Shown piece by piece: positions 1-8,705 of a DNA stretch of 64,000 nt; within the stretch, counting starts at the first letter, position 1, and the number at the start of each line of letters is the position of its first letter. The DNA lies in the NCBI RefSeq assembly GCF_011762225.1, contig NZ_JAASQI010000011.1, positions 62,001 through 126,000 on the forward strand, in the 5' to 3' direction. Position numbers and translations under genes: made by a program. The DNA is from Pseudochelatococcus lubricantis (GTDB taxonomy: Bacteria > Pseudomonadota > Alphaproteobacteria > Rhizobiales > Beijerinckiaceae). The notes below the pieces were generated by a model. It was not told the origin of the DNA and ran no database searches. It saw nothing but the letters and a program-made list of their open reading frames with translations.

Positions 1-702
1 ATGGCACCAGTCCGGTGCCACCACGGGGCAGGGCAGGGCATGCGGGCAGGGCGCGAGGATATGCGCGCCCGCGGCAGCGAGTTGCTCGCGCGCCGCCAGC
101 ACGCGCGCATACCCGGCCGGCGTGCCGGGTTCGACGATGACGAGCATGCCCGCCGTCAGCGCCCACAAACGTGCGATCAGCGCGGACCGTCGCGCGGGAG
201 AGATCTCGTCGAGCACGTAACCGATGGTGACGAGGTCGCGCGGGACTGTATCCAGCGGATTGTCCGGCGCGGCGTCGGCGAGGATGTCGCCCGCGCGCCA
301 TGTCACGTCGAGCGTCAGCTCCTGCGACAGCCGTTCACCCCACTGGCGGATGGACGCGCTGCCCTCGATCAGCAGGGCATCCGCACAGGAGGGCCACAGA
401 TCGGCCGCCGCCCACAGCGCGGTGCCGGGACCGGCGCCAACGTCGAGCAGCGTTTCCGGGGCGAATTCGGGCAGCGCCAGTGCCGCCATTTCCAGCGCGG
501 AGTGGATGGCCGCGTAGGTCGCCGGCAGGCGCGTGGCCAGGTAGGCAAGTGCCGCCCGGTCGTCACCGAGATGATAGTGGCCGTCGCGGACTTCCGCCCG
601 GTAGCGGGCCGACAGCGCGGCCGCCGATCGGGCAAGCTCGGCGACCGGCTGGCGTTCGAGAGCGGCATCGACGGCGCGCCGCAGGGGAGGGGGCAATTCC
701 AT
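1..702 (-). CDS. Rsm22-family small-subunit rRNA methyltransferase-like protein (partial)
   Basis: The reverse strand reads open from an ATG at 700-702 to the window edge (234 codons), so the C-terminus is missing. The protein has HYHLGDDRAALAYLATR near residue 40, then the SAM-binding glycine motif LLDVGAGPGTALWAA, then IGYVLDEIS, and ends at the edge in PDWCH. This order, with the DWCHF-type motif, matches Rsm22 proteins, class I methyltransferase-fold proteins linked to small ribosomal subunit assembly. Family assignment is by motif memory. In some family members the C-terminal part carries cysteines for a metal cluster, which cannot be checked here. The gene lies 80 bp downstream of the amidohydrolase on the same strand and may be co-transcribed. 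Confidence 0.8.
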   Translation of the reverse strand, partial: MELPPPLRRAVDAALERQPVAELARSAAALSARYRAEVRDGHYHLGDDRAALAYLATRLPATYAAIHSALEMAALALPEFAPETLLDVGAGPGTALWAAADLWPSCADALLIEGSASIRQWGERLSQELTLDVTWRAGDILADAAPDNPLDTVPRDLVTIGYVLDEISPARRSALIARLWALTAGMLVIVEPGTPAGYARVLAAREQLAAAGAHILAPCPHALPCPVVAPDWCH

Positions 703-782
703 GGCAGGCCCTGAAGCGCCTTCGAGCAGAACAGGCGCCTTGCGCCGGGATCGTCCGGCCGGAGCCGGGCCCTTCGTTTGCC

Positions 783-1670
783 CTATTCCGCCGCATGATG
801 CAACGGCATGACCAGCCCGGGCGCCGCCCGCAGCAGCGCCGCCGAAACGGTGGCAAGGTCCTGTGCCAGCCGGATGAAGCCGTCGTCAGGTTCAAGCGTT
901 GTCTCGTTCATGTAAAGCGCCCTGTTGATTTCCACCTGCAGCGCGTGGCGACCGATGGCGGGTTCCCCGTAGTGCTCGGTGATGAAACCGCCGGCGTAGG
1001 GCTTGTTGCGGGCCACCCGGTACCCGTGAATCCGGAGGCATGATTCGATGAAGCCGACGAGCGCCGGGGTGCAACTCATGCCGAACCGGTCGCCCAGTAC
1101 GACATCCGGCGGCGGCCCGTGTCTCGCCACGTTCGCTGGCGAGGGCATCGAGTGGCAATCGACCAGCACCACGGCGCCGAACTGCGCCACCGTGCGGTCG
1201 AGAAGGGCGCGCAGGGCGCGATGGTAGGGCTTGTAGAGTGTTTCCACGCGGCTGAGGCCCGCCTCAAGGGGTATCCGGCCGGGATAGATGTCCTGCCCGT
1301 CGCCCACGATGCGCGGAATCGTCCCAAGTCCGCCGGCTACCCGCATGGAGCGCGCGTTGGCGTGCGCCGGCAGGCTTTCCGCGAACAGGCGGGGGTCGAG
1401 CTCGTAGGGCTCGCGGTTGAGGTCGAGAAACGCGCGCGGAAAATGCGCCACCATCAGCGGCGCGCCGAGTTGCGTCACGTGGGCGAAGAGCCTGTCGACC
1501 CAGGCGTCCTCCGAACGGCGCAGGGCGAGCGGCCCGAGCCGGGAGCTTGCGAGGAAGGCTTGCGGATAGATCCGGCCCGCGTGAGGCACATTGAAAACCA
1601 CCGGCGACAGGTGCCTGACAGGCTCGTAAATGGTGAAGGGCGGGCTGAAATCACTTATGCTCTGTTGCAT
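783..1670 (-). CDS. N-formylglutamate amidohydrolase family protein
   Basis: This 295-residue protein belongs to the N-formylglutamate amidohydrolase (HutG-like) family, zinc hydrolases that release formate and glutamate, typically at the end of histidine degradation. Visible family marks are FNVPHAGRIYP near the N-terminus, RSEDAWVDRLF, the block FPRAFLDLNREPYELDPRLF, YKPYHRAL, VVLVDCHSMPS and GGFITEHYGEP. The start was placed at the second in-frame ATG (1670) because the upstream ATG at 1724 adds an atypical leader. Neither start has a strong Shine-Dalgarno sequence. No other hut gene is nearby, so the physiological substrate is open. The neighbouring divergent gene is cpdR, an arrangement I recall from other rhizobia. 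Confidence 0.85.
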   Translation of the reverse strand: MQQSISDFSPPFTIYEPVRHLSPVVFNVPHAGRIYPQAFLASSRLGPLALRRSEDAWVDRLFAHVTQLGAPLMVAHFPRAFLDLNREPYELDPRLFAESLPAHANARSMRVAGGLGTIPRIVGDGQDIYPGRIPLEAGLSRVETLYKPYHRALRALLDRTVAQFGAVVLVDCHSMPSPANVARHGPPPDVVLGDRFGMSCTPALVGFIESCLRIHGYRVARNKPYAGGFITEHYGEPAIGRHALQVEINRALYMNETTLEPDDGFIRLAQDLATVSAALLRAAPGLVMPLHHAAE

Positions 1671-1897
1671 GGCCGTCCAGTGCTCTTTTGCCACATAGTG
1701 ACGTTTTTGCGCTCCTGTGTCCATCGCCGAGGCGGAATGAGGCGGTTTGGGCGTTCGCCTTCACACCAAATTTACGATCGTCGCTGCTTGATGGGACCAG
1801 CACCAGGCGGGTCATCACCCGTTCCGGGCGACTGCCAGAGCACCATCCGCCGCAACCCAGATCGCCGCAACAGGGGCGAAGAGTCTCAAGACCTGCC

Positions 1898-2257
1898 ATG
1901 AACAAGATCCTTCTTGCAGAAGACGACAACGACATGCGCCGCTTCCTCGTCAAAGCCCTGCAGAATGCGGGCTATGACGTGGCCTCCTACGACAACGGCC
2001 TTTCCGCCTACAACAGGCTGCGGGAAGAGCCGTTCGAACTGCTGCTGACGGATATCGTGATGCCGGAAATGGACGGCATCGAACTGGCGCGGCGCGCCAC
2101 GGAACTCGATCCGGACATCAAGGTGATGTTCATCACCGGCTTCGCCGCCGTGGCGCTCAATCCCGATTCCCAGGCGCCGCGGGATGCCAAGGTGCTCTCC
2201 AAGCCCTTCCATCTGCGCGAACTCGTCGGCGAGGTCGAGAAGCTCCTCGTGGCGTAA
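1898..2257 (+). CDS. cpdR: Single-domain response regulator CpdR
   Basis: This is a 119-residue stand-alone receiver domain with no output domain. Acidic residues D9, D10 and D12 lie in ILLAEDDNDMRRFL, the phospho-acceptor is D52 in LLLTDIVMPEMDG, T80 is in MFITGFAAVAL, and K102 is in VLSKPFHLREL. FITGFAAVALN and the N-terminal block are nearly the CpdR sequence I know from Caulobacter and Sinorhizobium. There, unphosphorylated CpdR primes ClpXP for degradation of cell-cycle proteins such as CtrA, and the CckA-ChpT phosphorelay controls it. An upstream in-frame start at 1688 would add a long leader over the divergent promoter region and was rejected. Confidence 0.93.
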   Translation: MNKILLAEDDNDMRRFLVKALQNAGYDVASYDNGLSAYNRLREEPFELLLTDIVMPEMDGIELARRATELDPDIKVMFITGFAAVALNPDSQAPRDAKVLSKPFHLRELVGEVEKLLVA

Positions 2258-2520
2258 AGCCCGCGCCAGCGGCTCTCCGGCGAGCTTTCCACAGCTTTGC
2301 CGGCGAATCGTATTTCGCAGCTTGCATGGTCGTGGCAGCCGGGCTATAGCCCATGTCCATGGACGTGGCGCACCGGTTCCGCCGCCACCGCAGCGCATTC
2401 ACTAGATGCGTTGTTCGTTTCATACCTTTTCGACGGATACGCTTTTTTGCTTGATCCGCTTCTGAAAATCAGTATGAAGCCATACACCTTTTCTCCGAAG
2501 CAGGTTTCTGCAAGGGGCAT

Positions 2521-2595
<75 letters not shown>

Positions 2596-2600
2596 TTCTG

Positions 2601-2640
2601 AATGGGAATCAACTGGTCAGGCCGGTTGGTTCCCATTTTT
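2601..2640 (+). terminator. Rho-independent terminator after tRNA-Val
   Basis: Six bases after the tRNA CCA, a hairpin of about 16 bp forms (arms from 2601 and to 2637, loop TCAGG) with a few G-T pairs. It is followed by ATTTTT. This is the classical intrinsic terminator form and should end the tRNA transcript. Confidence 0.85.
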
Positions 2641-2983
2641 GCATAGTACGCCAGGTGCCATTATTCAGAATTGATATTAAATATTCTGCATGCGACGCTT
2701 ATGGAACAAGCAGGCCGGGTGCGGCAGGCTGCTATCCGTATTTCGGAAGCATCGTGAAAAAGCCCGTTTCTACATCTGAAGTGCGGTAATATATCCGTAC
2801 GATGCATGGCTGCTGCAACTTTTATGTGGCTATTTGAGGACGTTGGGGACTTGGCGGCCCCTGCCGGGTCCGTTATCGTCCCGTCATGCGCGCGGGCCCT
2901 GAGTCGGGCCAATTTTTGCACCGCCCTGTTTGGGCTCCCCTTGTTGGGCTCCATTTGGGCCACCCGCGCGGGAGCGAGGACCT
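2641..2983. other. Intergenic region upstream of cobS, no gene seen
   Basis: The stretch is more AT-rich than its surroundings and contains only short unsupported reading frames. I looked for a cobalamin riboswitch because cobS follows, but saw no B12-box-like element or extended pairing. Bases 2930-2970 hold a short GGGCTCC direct repeat of unknown meaning. The cobST promoter presumably lies here. Confidence 0.5.
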
Positions 2984-3988
2984 ATGCAAGCGACAACGAA
3001 TAACAAGATCAACCCCGACGCCGATCTGAAGCTGCCGACATTGAAGGTTTCCGTCCGGGAAGTGTTAGGCATTGATACCGATCTCGAAGTTCCTGCTTTC
3101 GCGGAAGCGGACGAGCACGTGCCGGACCTCGATCCGGACTACCTGTTCGACCGCGAGACGACGCTCGCTATCCTCGCCGGCTTCGCGCGCAACCGCCGCG
3201 TCATGATTACCGGGTACCACGGCACCGGCAAGTCCACCCATATCGAGCAGGTTGCCGCCCGGCTCAAGTGGCCGTGCGTGCGCGTCAACCTCGACAGCCA
3301 CATCAGCCGCGTCGATCTCGTGGGCAAGGACGCCATCGTGGTCAAGGACGGCCATCAGGTGACCGAGTTCCGCGACGGCATCCTGCCGTGGGCCTTGCAG
3401 AACAACGTCGCGCTGGTGTTCGACGAATATGACGCGGGTCGCCCGGACGTGATGTTCGTCATCCAGCGCGTGCTGGAAGTGTCCGGCCGGCTGACGCTGC
3501 TCGACCAGAACCGTGTGATTCGCCCCCATCCCGCATTCCGTCTGTTCGCCACGGCGAACACGATCGGCCTTGGCGACACCTCCGGCCTGTATCACGGCAC
3601 GCAGCAGATCAACCAGGGCCAGATGGACCGCTGGTCGATCGTCGCCACGCTTAACTACCTGCCGCACGACAAGGAAGTCGAGATCGTTGTCGCCAAGGTG
3701 CACCATTACCGCAACACCCAGGGGCGCGACACTGTCAACCGCATGGTGCGACTCGCCGGGTTGACGCGCAACGCCTTCATCAACGGCGACCTGTCCACTG
3801 TGATGAGCCCCCGCACAGTGATCACCTGGGCGGAAAACGCGGATATCTTCGGCGACCTCGCATTCGCTTTCCGCCTCACCTTCCTCAACAAGTGCGACGA
3901 GACGGAGCGCCCGCTCGTGGCGGAGTTCTACCAGCGCTGCTTCGGCAAGGAACTGCCGGAATCCGCCGCCAACGTCGCCTTGTCGTGA
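2984..3988 (+). CDS. cobS: Cobaltochelatase subunit CobS
   Basis: CobS is the AAA+ ATPase subunit of the aerobic cobaltochelatase CobNST, which inserts Co2+ into hydrogenobyrinic acid a,c-diamide during vitamin B12 synthesis in the cytoplasm. The protein is 334 residues. It has the Walker A motif GYHGTGKST at 77-85, the [13 protein letters not shown] block, Walker B-like [19 protein letters not shown], and sensor sequence [13 protein letters not shown]. The ATG at 2984 follows GGAGCGAGG, and the longer frame upstream adds a Pro/Gly-rich leader foreign to the family. cobT begins 16 bp downstream, so the two ATPase-complex subunits are co-transcribed. The CobN subunit is not in this window. Confidence 0.96.
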   Translation: MQATTNNKINPDADLKLPTLKVSVREVLGIDTDLEVPAFAEADEHVPDLDPDYLFDRETTLAILAGFARNRRVMITGYHGTGKSTHIEQVAARLKWPCVRVNLDSHISRVDLVGKDAIVVKDGHQVTEFRDGILPWALQNNVALVFDEYDAGRPDVMFVIQRVLEVSGRLTLLDQNRVIRPHPAFRLFATANTIGLGDTSGLYHGTQQINQGQMDRWSIVATLNYLPHDKEVEIVVAKVHHYRNTQGRDTVNRMVRLAGLTRNAFINGDLSTVMSPRTVITWAENADIFGDLAFAFRLTFLNKCDETERPLVAEFYQRCFGKELPESAANVALS

Positions 3989-4004
3989 GGTACCACGGAT
4001 CGCG

Positions 4005-5903
4005 ATGACCACCACCAACCGCAGGCCGGGCAACAACGTCCCGTCCAAAACGACGGAACCGATCAAGCAGGCGGTCGCTGGCGCCCTGCGCGGCATCGCG
4101 GGGGTGCGCGACCTTGAGGTGACCTTCTCCGTCGACAGGCCGGCGCTGACGGAAGAGCGCGCGCGCCTGCCGGAGCCGCCACGCAATCCGACGGAGAGCG
4201 ACATCGCCGTGATGCGCGGCCATGCCGATGCAATGGCGTTGCGCCTCGCGGTGCACGACAAGAAGGTGCACCAGAAGCTCGCTCCCGAAGGGGCGGCCGC
4301 ACGGGCCGTCTACGACGCCGTCGAGCAGGCGCGCGTGGAGGCGATCGGCTCCCGGCGCATGAGCGGCGTCGGCGACAACCTCTCCGCGATGCTGGAAGAC
4401 CGCTATCACCGGGGTAGCTACGAGGAGATTACCGACCGCGCCGACGCCCCCGTCGAAGACGCCATCTCGCTCATGGTGCGGGAGCGGCTGACCGGGCTTC
4501 CGCCGCCGAAGGCGGCCGAAAAGATCGTTTCACTCTGGCGGGATTCGATCGAGGCCAAGGCCGGCAAGAACCTCGACCGCTTCCTGACCAATATCGGCGA
4601 CCAACCCGCCTTCGCGCGCAACATCCGCGAGCTGCTCGCCGCGCTCGATATGGCGGACGACGCCAATCTCGACCCTGACGAGAGCGATGAGGGCAGCGAG
4701 GACCAGGCAGAGGGCGAGGAAGAGAACAGCGACGGCGAGGCCGAGCAACGCGCCGACACCGAACAGGCGCGCATCGACGCCATGGAGGCCGCTTCCGACG
4801 ACATGGAGGAGGGCTCCACGGAGGTCGAGGACGCGCCCTCCGGCGATTTGCCCGAGGAAAGCGAATCGTCGGACGCGGAGGAGGCGGGCGCCGCGCGCAA
4901 TCCGCCCCAGTCGGCGATCGATGAGGCGCGCACCATCGCCTACAAGGCCTATACGACCCGCTTCGATGAAATCGTCGCGGCGGAGGAGCTGTGCGATTCC
5001 GACGAGCTGACGCGCCTGCGCGCCTATCTCGACAAGCAGATAGCGAATGTGCAGGGTGTCGTCGCGCGCCTCGCCAACCGGCTGCAGCGGCGGCTGCTGG
5101 CGCAACAGAACCGCGCCTGGGAGTTTGATCTCGAAGAGGGCATTCTCGACCCGGCGCGCCTGCCGCGCGTCATCATCGACCCGTTTCAGCCGCTGTCGTT
5201 CAAGTTCGAGAAGGATACGGACTTCCGCGACACGGTCGTCACGCTGCTCATCGACAATTCTGGCTCGATGCGCGGGCGGCCGATCACGGTTGCGGCGACG
5301 TGCGCCGACATTCTGGCGCGCACGCTGGAGCGCTGCGCGGTGAAGGTCGAGATTCTGGGGTTCACCACCCGCGCATGGAAGGGCGGGCAGTCGCGCGAGG
5401 CGTGGCTGCAGGCGGGTAAACCGCCCGGACCTGGCCGACTCAACGACCTGCGCCATATCATCTACAAGTCGGCGGACGCACCGTGGCGGCGCGCGCGGCG
5501 CAATCTCGGCCTGATGATGCGCGAGGGGCTGCTGAAGGAGAATATCGATGGCGAGGCGCTTGATTGGGCGCACAAGCGGCTTCTCGGCCGGCCGGAGCAG
5601 CGCCGCATCCTCATGGTGATCTCGGATGGTGCGCCGGTGGATGATTCGACGCTGTCGGTCAACCCGGGCAATTATCTGGAGCGGCATCTGCGCGCCGTCA
5701 TCGAGGAGATCGAGACCCGGTCTCCGGTAGAACTGATCGCCATCGGCATCGGCCATGACGTGACGCGCTATTATCGCCGCGCTGTCACCATCGTGGATGC
5801 CGAGGAGCTGGGCGGGGTGATGACAGACAAGCTGGCTGAACTCTTCGAGGAAAGCCACGGCCAGCCTCAGCGCCGCACCGGCCAACGCAGGCGCGCGGGC
5901 TGA
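4005..5903 (+). CDS. cobT: Cobaltochelatase subunit CobT
   Basis: This 632-residue protein is the partner of CobS in cobalt insertion. The N-terminal half is helical. A central stretch (about residues 220-300) is extremely rich in Asp, Glu and Ser, as usual in CobT. The C-terminal third is a von Willebrand A-type domain with an intact metal-ion-dependent adhesion site, LLIDNSGSM starting near D417, and a second acidic loop at [13 protein letters not shown]. CobT works with CobS as a two-ring chaperone-like complex activating CobN. A strong terminator follows 34 bp after the stop, so cobST forms a closed two-gene unit. Confidence 0.95.
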   Translation: MTTTNRRPGNNVPSKTTEPIKQAVAGALRGIAGVRDLEVTFSVDRPALTEERARLPEPPRNPTESDIAVMRGHADAMALRLAVHDKKVHQKLAPEGAAARAVYDAVEQARVEAIGSRRMSGVGDNLSAMLEDRYHRGSYEEITDRADAPVEDAISLMVRERLTGLPPPKAAEKIVSLWRDSIEAKAGKNLDRFLTNIGDQPAFARNIRELLAALDMADDANLDPDESDEGSEDQAEGEEENSDGEAEQRADTEQARIDAMEAASDDMEEGSTEVEDAPSGDLPEESESSDAEEAGAARNPPQSAIDEARTIAYKAYTTRFDEIVAAEELCDSDELTRLRAYLDKQIANVQGVVARLANRLQRRLLAQQNRAWEFDLEEGILDPARLPRVIIDPFQPLSFKFEKDTDFRDTVVTLLIDNSGSMRGRPITVAATCADILARTLERCAVKVEILGFTTRAWKGGQSREAWLQAGKPPGPGRLNDLRHIIYKSADAPWRRARRNLGLMMREGLLKENIDGEALDWAHKRLLGRPEQRRILMVISDGAPVDDSTLSVNPGNYLERHLRAVIEEIETRSPVELIAIGIGHDVTRYYRRAVTIVDAEELGGVMTDKLAELFEESHGQPQRRTGQRRRAG

Positions 5904-5936
5904 TCGGCCCGCGCACGCGGCACAGATCGTTAGAAT

Positions 5937-5967
5937 CAAAAAGTCCGGCCGTGAAGGCCGGACTTTT
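5937..5967 (+). terminator. Terminator after cobT
   Basis: A 12-bp GC-rich stem with arms AAGTCCGGCC and GGCCGGACTT, extended by A-T pairs, encloses loop GTGAA and runs into TTTT. The A-run on the 5' side makes it able to work on the opposite strand too, where the VUT transporter gene ends. Confidence 0.88.
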
Positions 5968-6036
5968 CTGTTTGCGGAACTGCATGCAAATTTTCACAAG
6001 GGAGGACTATTGGCTACCCTGCCGCCCGCCCGCCGG

Positions 6037-6645
6037 TCACGCTTTGCGCGGCTGCTCCACCGGCAGCACGATGCGCAGCAGGGCACCGTAAGGCACCAGC
6101 ATCAGCAGTGCCATGGCGACCTTGACCATGAAATCGCTCACCCCCCAAGCCACCCAGACCGGCGCGTATAGGCTGAAGCCCAAGATGCTATAGGAAGCAA
6201 CGTCCGTCACGACGCCGGCAAAGGCGAGCGAGAAGAACAGCGCCGTATCGATGGCCGATCCGATAAGACCGGAGGCGAGGGGGGCCCGCCACCATGCCAA
6301 CCGCCGCAGCCGGTTGAATACCGAAACATCGAGCAACTGGCCAACCAGAAAGGCGATGCCGGAAGCAGCGGCGATTCGCGGCTCCGCCAGGAACGCGGAC
6401 ATCACGACGGCAATGCAGAAGCCGACGGCGACGAGCCGGCGCGCAGCAGCAACGCCGAACCGGCGATTCGTCAGATCCGTGACGAGGAAGGCAACCGGAT
6501 AGGTGAAGGCGCCCCAGGTCAGATAATCCTGCAGGCCCCACGGCGTGAACGGGTGCTGGACGGCGATGTTGGAGACGACGACGACAGCGGCCATGGCAGC
6601 CACTGGCCACCACAACCGCTTCATCTCCGCGCGCAGGCCGTTCAT
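6037..6645 (-). CDS. VUT-family queuosine-precursor (preQ0) transporter
   Basis: A 202-residue integral membrane protein with about six hydrophobic segments. Family marks are the N-terminal SNIAVQHPF, LTWGAFTYPVAFLVTDLTNR, a central SGIAFLVGQLLDVSVFNRLR, and SGLIGSAIDTALFFSLAF. These match the VUT/YhhQ family, which imports 7-cyano-7-deazaguanine for queuosine tRNA modification. It lies 10 bp downstream of rpmB on the same strand, so it is likely expressed with the ribosomal protein, consistent with a translation-related role. An internal ATG (MKRLWW, residue 8) is an alternative start. Confidence 0.87.
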   Translation of the reverse strand: MNGLRAEMKRLWWPVAAMAAVVVVSNIAVQHPFTPWGLQDYLTWGAFTYPVAFLVTDLTNRRFGVAAARRLVAVGFCIAVVMSAFLAEPRIAAASGIAFLVGQLLDVSVFNRLRRLAWWRAPLASGLIGSAIDTALFFSLAFAGVVTDVASYSILGFSLYAPVWVAWGVSDFMVKVAMALLMLVPYGALLRIVLPVEQPRKA

Positions 6646-6655
6646 CGCCGCGCGA

Positions 6656-6952
6656 TCAGTTGACCGGGACTTCCGCGTGCTTCTTCGCGATCTCGCGCTT
6701 CAGAGCGCGGGCATTCAGCGAAAGCTCGTCGTCGCCGGCCTTGATCAGGAACGCATCGAGGCCACCGCGGTGCTCGACAGAGCGCAGCGCCGCAGCGCTG
6801 ATGCGCAGGCGCACGCTGCGTTCCAGCGTGTCGGACTGCAGCGTCACCTTCACGAGGTTGGGAAGGAACCGACGCTTGGTCTTGTGGTTCGAGTGGCTAA
6901 CGAGATGGCCGACCAATACGGCCTTGCCCGTCAGTTCGCAGCGGCGTGCCAT
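6656..6952 (-). CDS. rpmB: 50S ribosomal protein L28
   Basis: A 98-residue basic protein starting [20 protein letters not shown] and continuing [13 protein letters not shown], which is diagnostic for bacterial L28 of alphaproteobacterial length. It is a structural component of the large ribosomal subunit. The leader on the reverse strand contains a terminator-like hairpin 55 nt before the start (7007-7029), annotated separately. The VUT transporter gene follows closely. Confidence 0.96.
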   Translation of the reverse strand: MARRCELTGKAVLVGHLVSHSNHKTKRRFLPNLVKVTLQSDTLERSVRLRISAAALRSVEHRGGLDAFLIKAGDDELSLNARALKREIAKKHAEVPVN

Positions 6953-7006
6953 GACGCATTATCCTTGTTAAACGCTATCGAGGCACCGAGCTATCGCTGA
7001 AACAGC

Positions 7007-7029
7007 AAAAACCCGACGTTACCGCCGGG
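7007..7029 (-). promoter_or_regulatory. Terminator-like hairpin in the rpmB 5' leader (possible attenuator)
   Basis: Read on the reverse strand, CCCGGCG, loop GTAA and CGTCGGG form a 7-bp stem followed at once by TTTTT. No gene lies upstream on this strand, so it cannot simply end a previous transcript unless the promoter is far off. Just upstream, GGACA/TGTCC (7035-7049) can form another hairpin, and GGGAC there can alternatively pair with GTCCC at the base of the terminator. This is suggestive of attenuation and unproven. Confidence 0.45.
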
Positions 7030-7301
7030 GACGCGGACACCTCATGTCCCATGAAAGATTTGGGGTGTATAGTGTACGAGGCAGGGCATCGTCAAGGCAG
7101 TGCGATCATTTTGTCATCGACATGACACGGAAGCGCTGCCCGTGCCCATCCGGGAGGTGGATTTTGGCGGGCTGTGTTTACACATCATTATCCATGGAAG
7201 ACGATCCTGTGGTGACATTTGGGCGGATGATTCTCCCCGGCGGGGAGTGCGGCGCCGATTCGGCGGCCCAGGAGCGGCCCCATTAACAAGCGGATTCAGG
7301 C

Positions 7302-8189
7302 ATGACGCGGCGATTCTTGAGAATGACGGCCTTGGCCGCGCGGCTTGCGGCGGCGGGCATTCTGGCTTCCCCCTGCGCGGCGTTGCCGGCGTGGGCTGCG
7401 GAGGCCGACTCCGGCGGCGCTTTCGAGAGCCGCTACGACATTACGCTGATGGGCATGCAGGTCGGCGTCGCGCAGCTCAAGGCGAGCGTGGCGGGTGATC
7501 GGTACAAGGTCGAGCTGTGGACCCGCCTGACGGGGCTTGCCGGCGTCATGACCGGCGGCAAGGGGGCGGCGAGTTCCTCCGGCACCGTCGCGGGCGCCAT
7601 GGTTCGCCCGGCGAAGTTCGCGGTAACGACCGCGTCGGGCGACAGATCCGTCAGCGTGCGCATGGCGCTCGCCGACGGTGCCGTCCGCGCGCTCAAGGTG
7701 AGCCCGCCGATTCCCGAACGTAAGCAGCGCATCCCGCTGCGCGAAGGCGACATGCGCGATATCGTCGATCCCGTCAGCGCGCTGCTCATGCCCGTCGCAG
7801 GCAGTGTGGCCGCTGGCGATCCGGCTGCCTGCAACCGCACGCTGCCGCTTTTCGACGGCTCGGCCCGTTTCGACGTGCCGCTCTCCTTCGTCCGGGCGCA
7901 GAAGATCAACGGACGGGCCTATGCCGGCACCATCGCGATTTGCTCGGGCCGCTACAAGCCGATTTCGGGACACGTACCCGGCCGTCCCGATACGGATTTC
8001 ATGGAAAACAACCGTGACATCGAAGTGTGGCTCGCGCCTGCGGTGGAGGGGCGGCTGTTCCTGCCTTACCGCATCTCGGTGCGCTCGCCGCTCGGCCTTG
8101 TCGTGATCGAGGCGACGCGCTTCCCCGGCGGCCTGCCCGACACGGCGCCGCAAAGAACGCCGGGCCCCGCGCTCCGCGCCAGCAACTAA
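7302..8189 (+). CDS. DUF3108 domain-containing exported protein
   Basis: A 295-residue protein with an N-terminal signal peptide (basic MTRRFLRM, then an Ala/Leu-rich core and a cleavage site near PAWAAEA). The mature part begins FESRYDITLMGMQVGVAQLKA and contains RDIVDPVSALL and CNRTLPLFDGSARFDV, typical of DUF3108, a family of predicted periplasmic or outer-envelope beta-rich proteins without established function. The single pair of cysteines (in PAACNRTL and IAICSGRY) could form a disulfide. Its position between rpmB and the RNA helicase is a synteny I recall from Hyphomicrobiales. An inverted-repeat element follows directly after its stop. Confidence 0.82.
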   Translation: MTRRFLRMTALAARLAAAGILASPCAALPAWAAEADSGGAFESRYDITLMGMQVGVAQLKASVAGDRYKVELWTRLTGLAGVMTGGKGAASSSGTVAGAMVRPAKFAVTTASGDRSVSVRMALADGAVRALKVSPPIPERKQRIPLREGDMRDIVDPVSALLMPVAGSVAAGDPAACNRTLPLFDGSARFDVPLSFVRAQKINGRAYAGTIAICSGRYKPISGHVPGRPDTDFMENNRDIEVWLAPAVEGRLFLPYRISVRSPLGLVVIEATRFPGGLPDTAPQRTPGPALRASN

Positions 8190-8288
8190 AGCGCCCGGCG
8201 TTCCGACGGAATCACAGTGTGCGTTCTGAATTCTATATTTTACCGCAACTTGCATTCGATTCGATGGATCGACTTGAATGCAAGTTGC
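8190..8288 (+). repeat. 99-bp interspersed palindromic element, copy 1
   Basis: The element starts one base after the stop of the DUF3108 gene. Its first half is conserved but not palindromic and includes GTGCGTTCTGAATTCTATAT. Its second half (8245-8288) is a near-perfect hairpin with 13-bp arms GCAACTTGCATTC and GAATGCAAGTTGC around an inner TCGATGGATCGA dyad. An equal-length copy in the opposite orientation lies at 50063-50161, and a partial copy at 13073-13117. Confidence 0.85.
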
Positions 8289-8705
8289 GTTGGGCGGCGC
8301 CCGATACCATTGTTGGGGCATGAAGGCGAACAAAAGTCGATTCTGTCGTTGTCTGCGATTCGAGCGCATTTCGTTCCGTTCGCGTTCAGCCGCGGCGCCA
8401 TCCGCCCGGTCGGGCCGTGCTGACAGGCGAAAAGGCGACTCGGATGGAAAATCCGATGCAAGGCGAGAGGGATAACGCCGCAGACGCGATTGCGCGCGGG
8501 CGTTTGCCGTGCGAAAGTACAACTGGGGCACGGTCGCTTCGCTTGACAAGCGCTCAAGCTTGCCATGTGGTGCACGGGGTGGGCCAGCAATCGCGATCAG
8601 CGGGAAATGGCCTGCGGGCGGCTCCGTTCAGGAAGGTGGTCGTCATGCGTTGACAAGGCGCTTCGTTTTTTCCGCCCACCGGTTCAATCTCGCCGTTCAG
8701 TCGTT
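8289..8705. other. Intergenic region upstream of the RNA helicase, no gene seen
   Basis: No convincing coding frame is present. A small perfect hairpin TCGGAT-GGAAA-ATCCGA lies at 8440-8456. TTGACA at 8651 is a possible -35 element for the helicase gene. Nothing else was recognised. Confidence 0.4.

Noticed and set aside
1..714. Forward-strand open frame of 237 codons
   Set aside because: It is Arg/Gly-rich and without family resemblance, while the opposite strand encodes a clear Rsm22-type protein.
2641..2983. Possible cobalamin riboswitch before cobS
   Set aside because: No B12-box-like motif or long-range pairing was recognisable.
8417..8653. 78-codon frame upstream of the helicase
   Set aside because: The start lacks a ribosome-binding site, the composition looks random, and no domain is recognisable.
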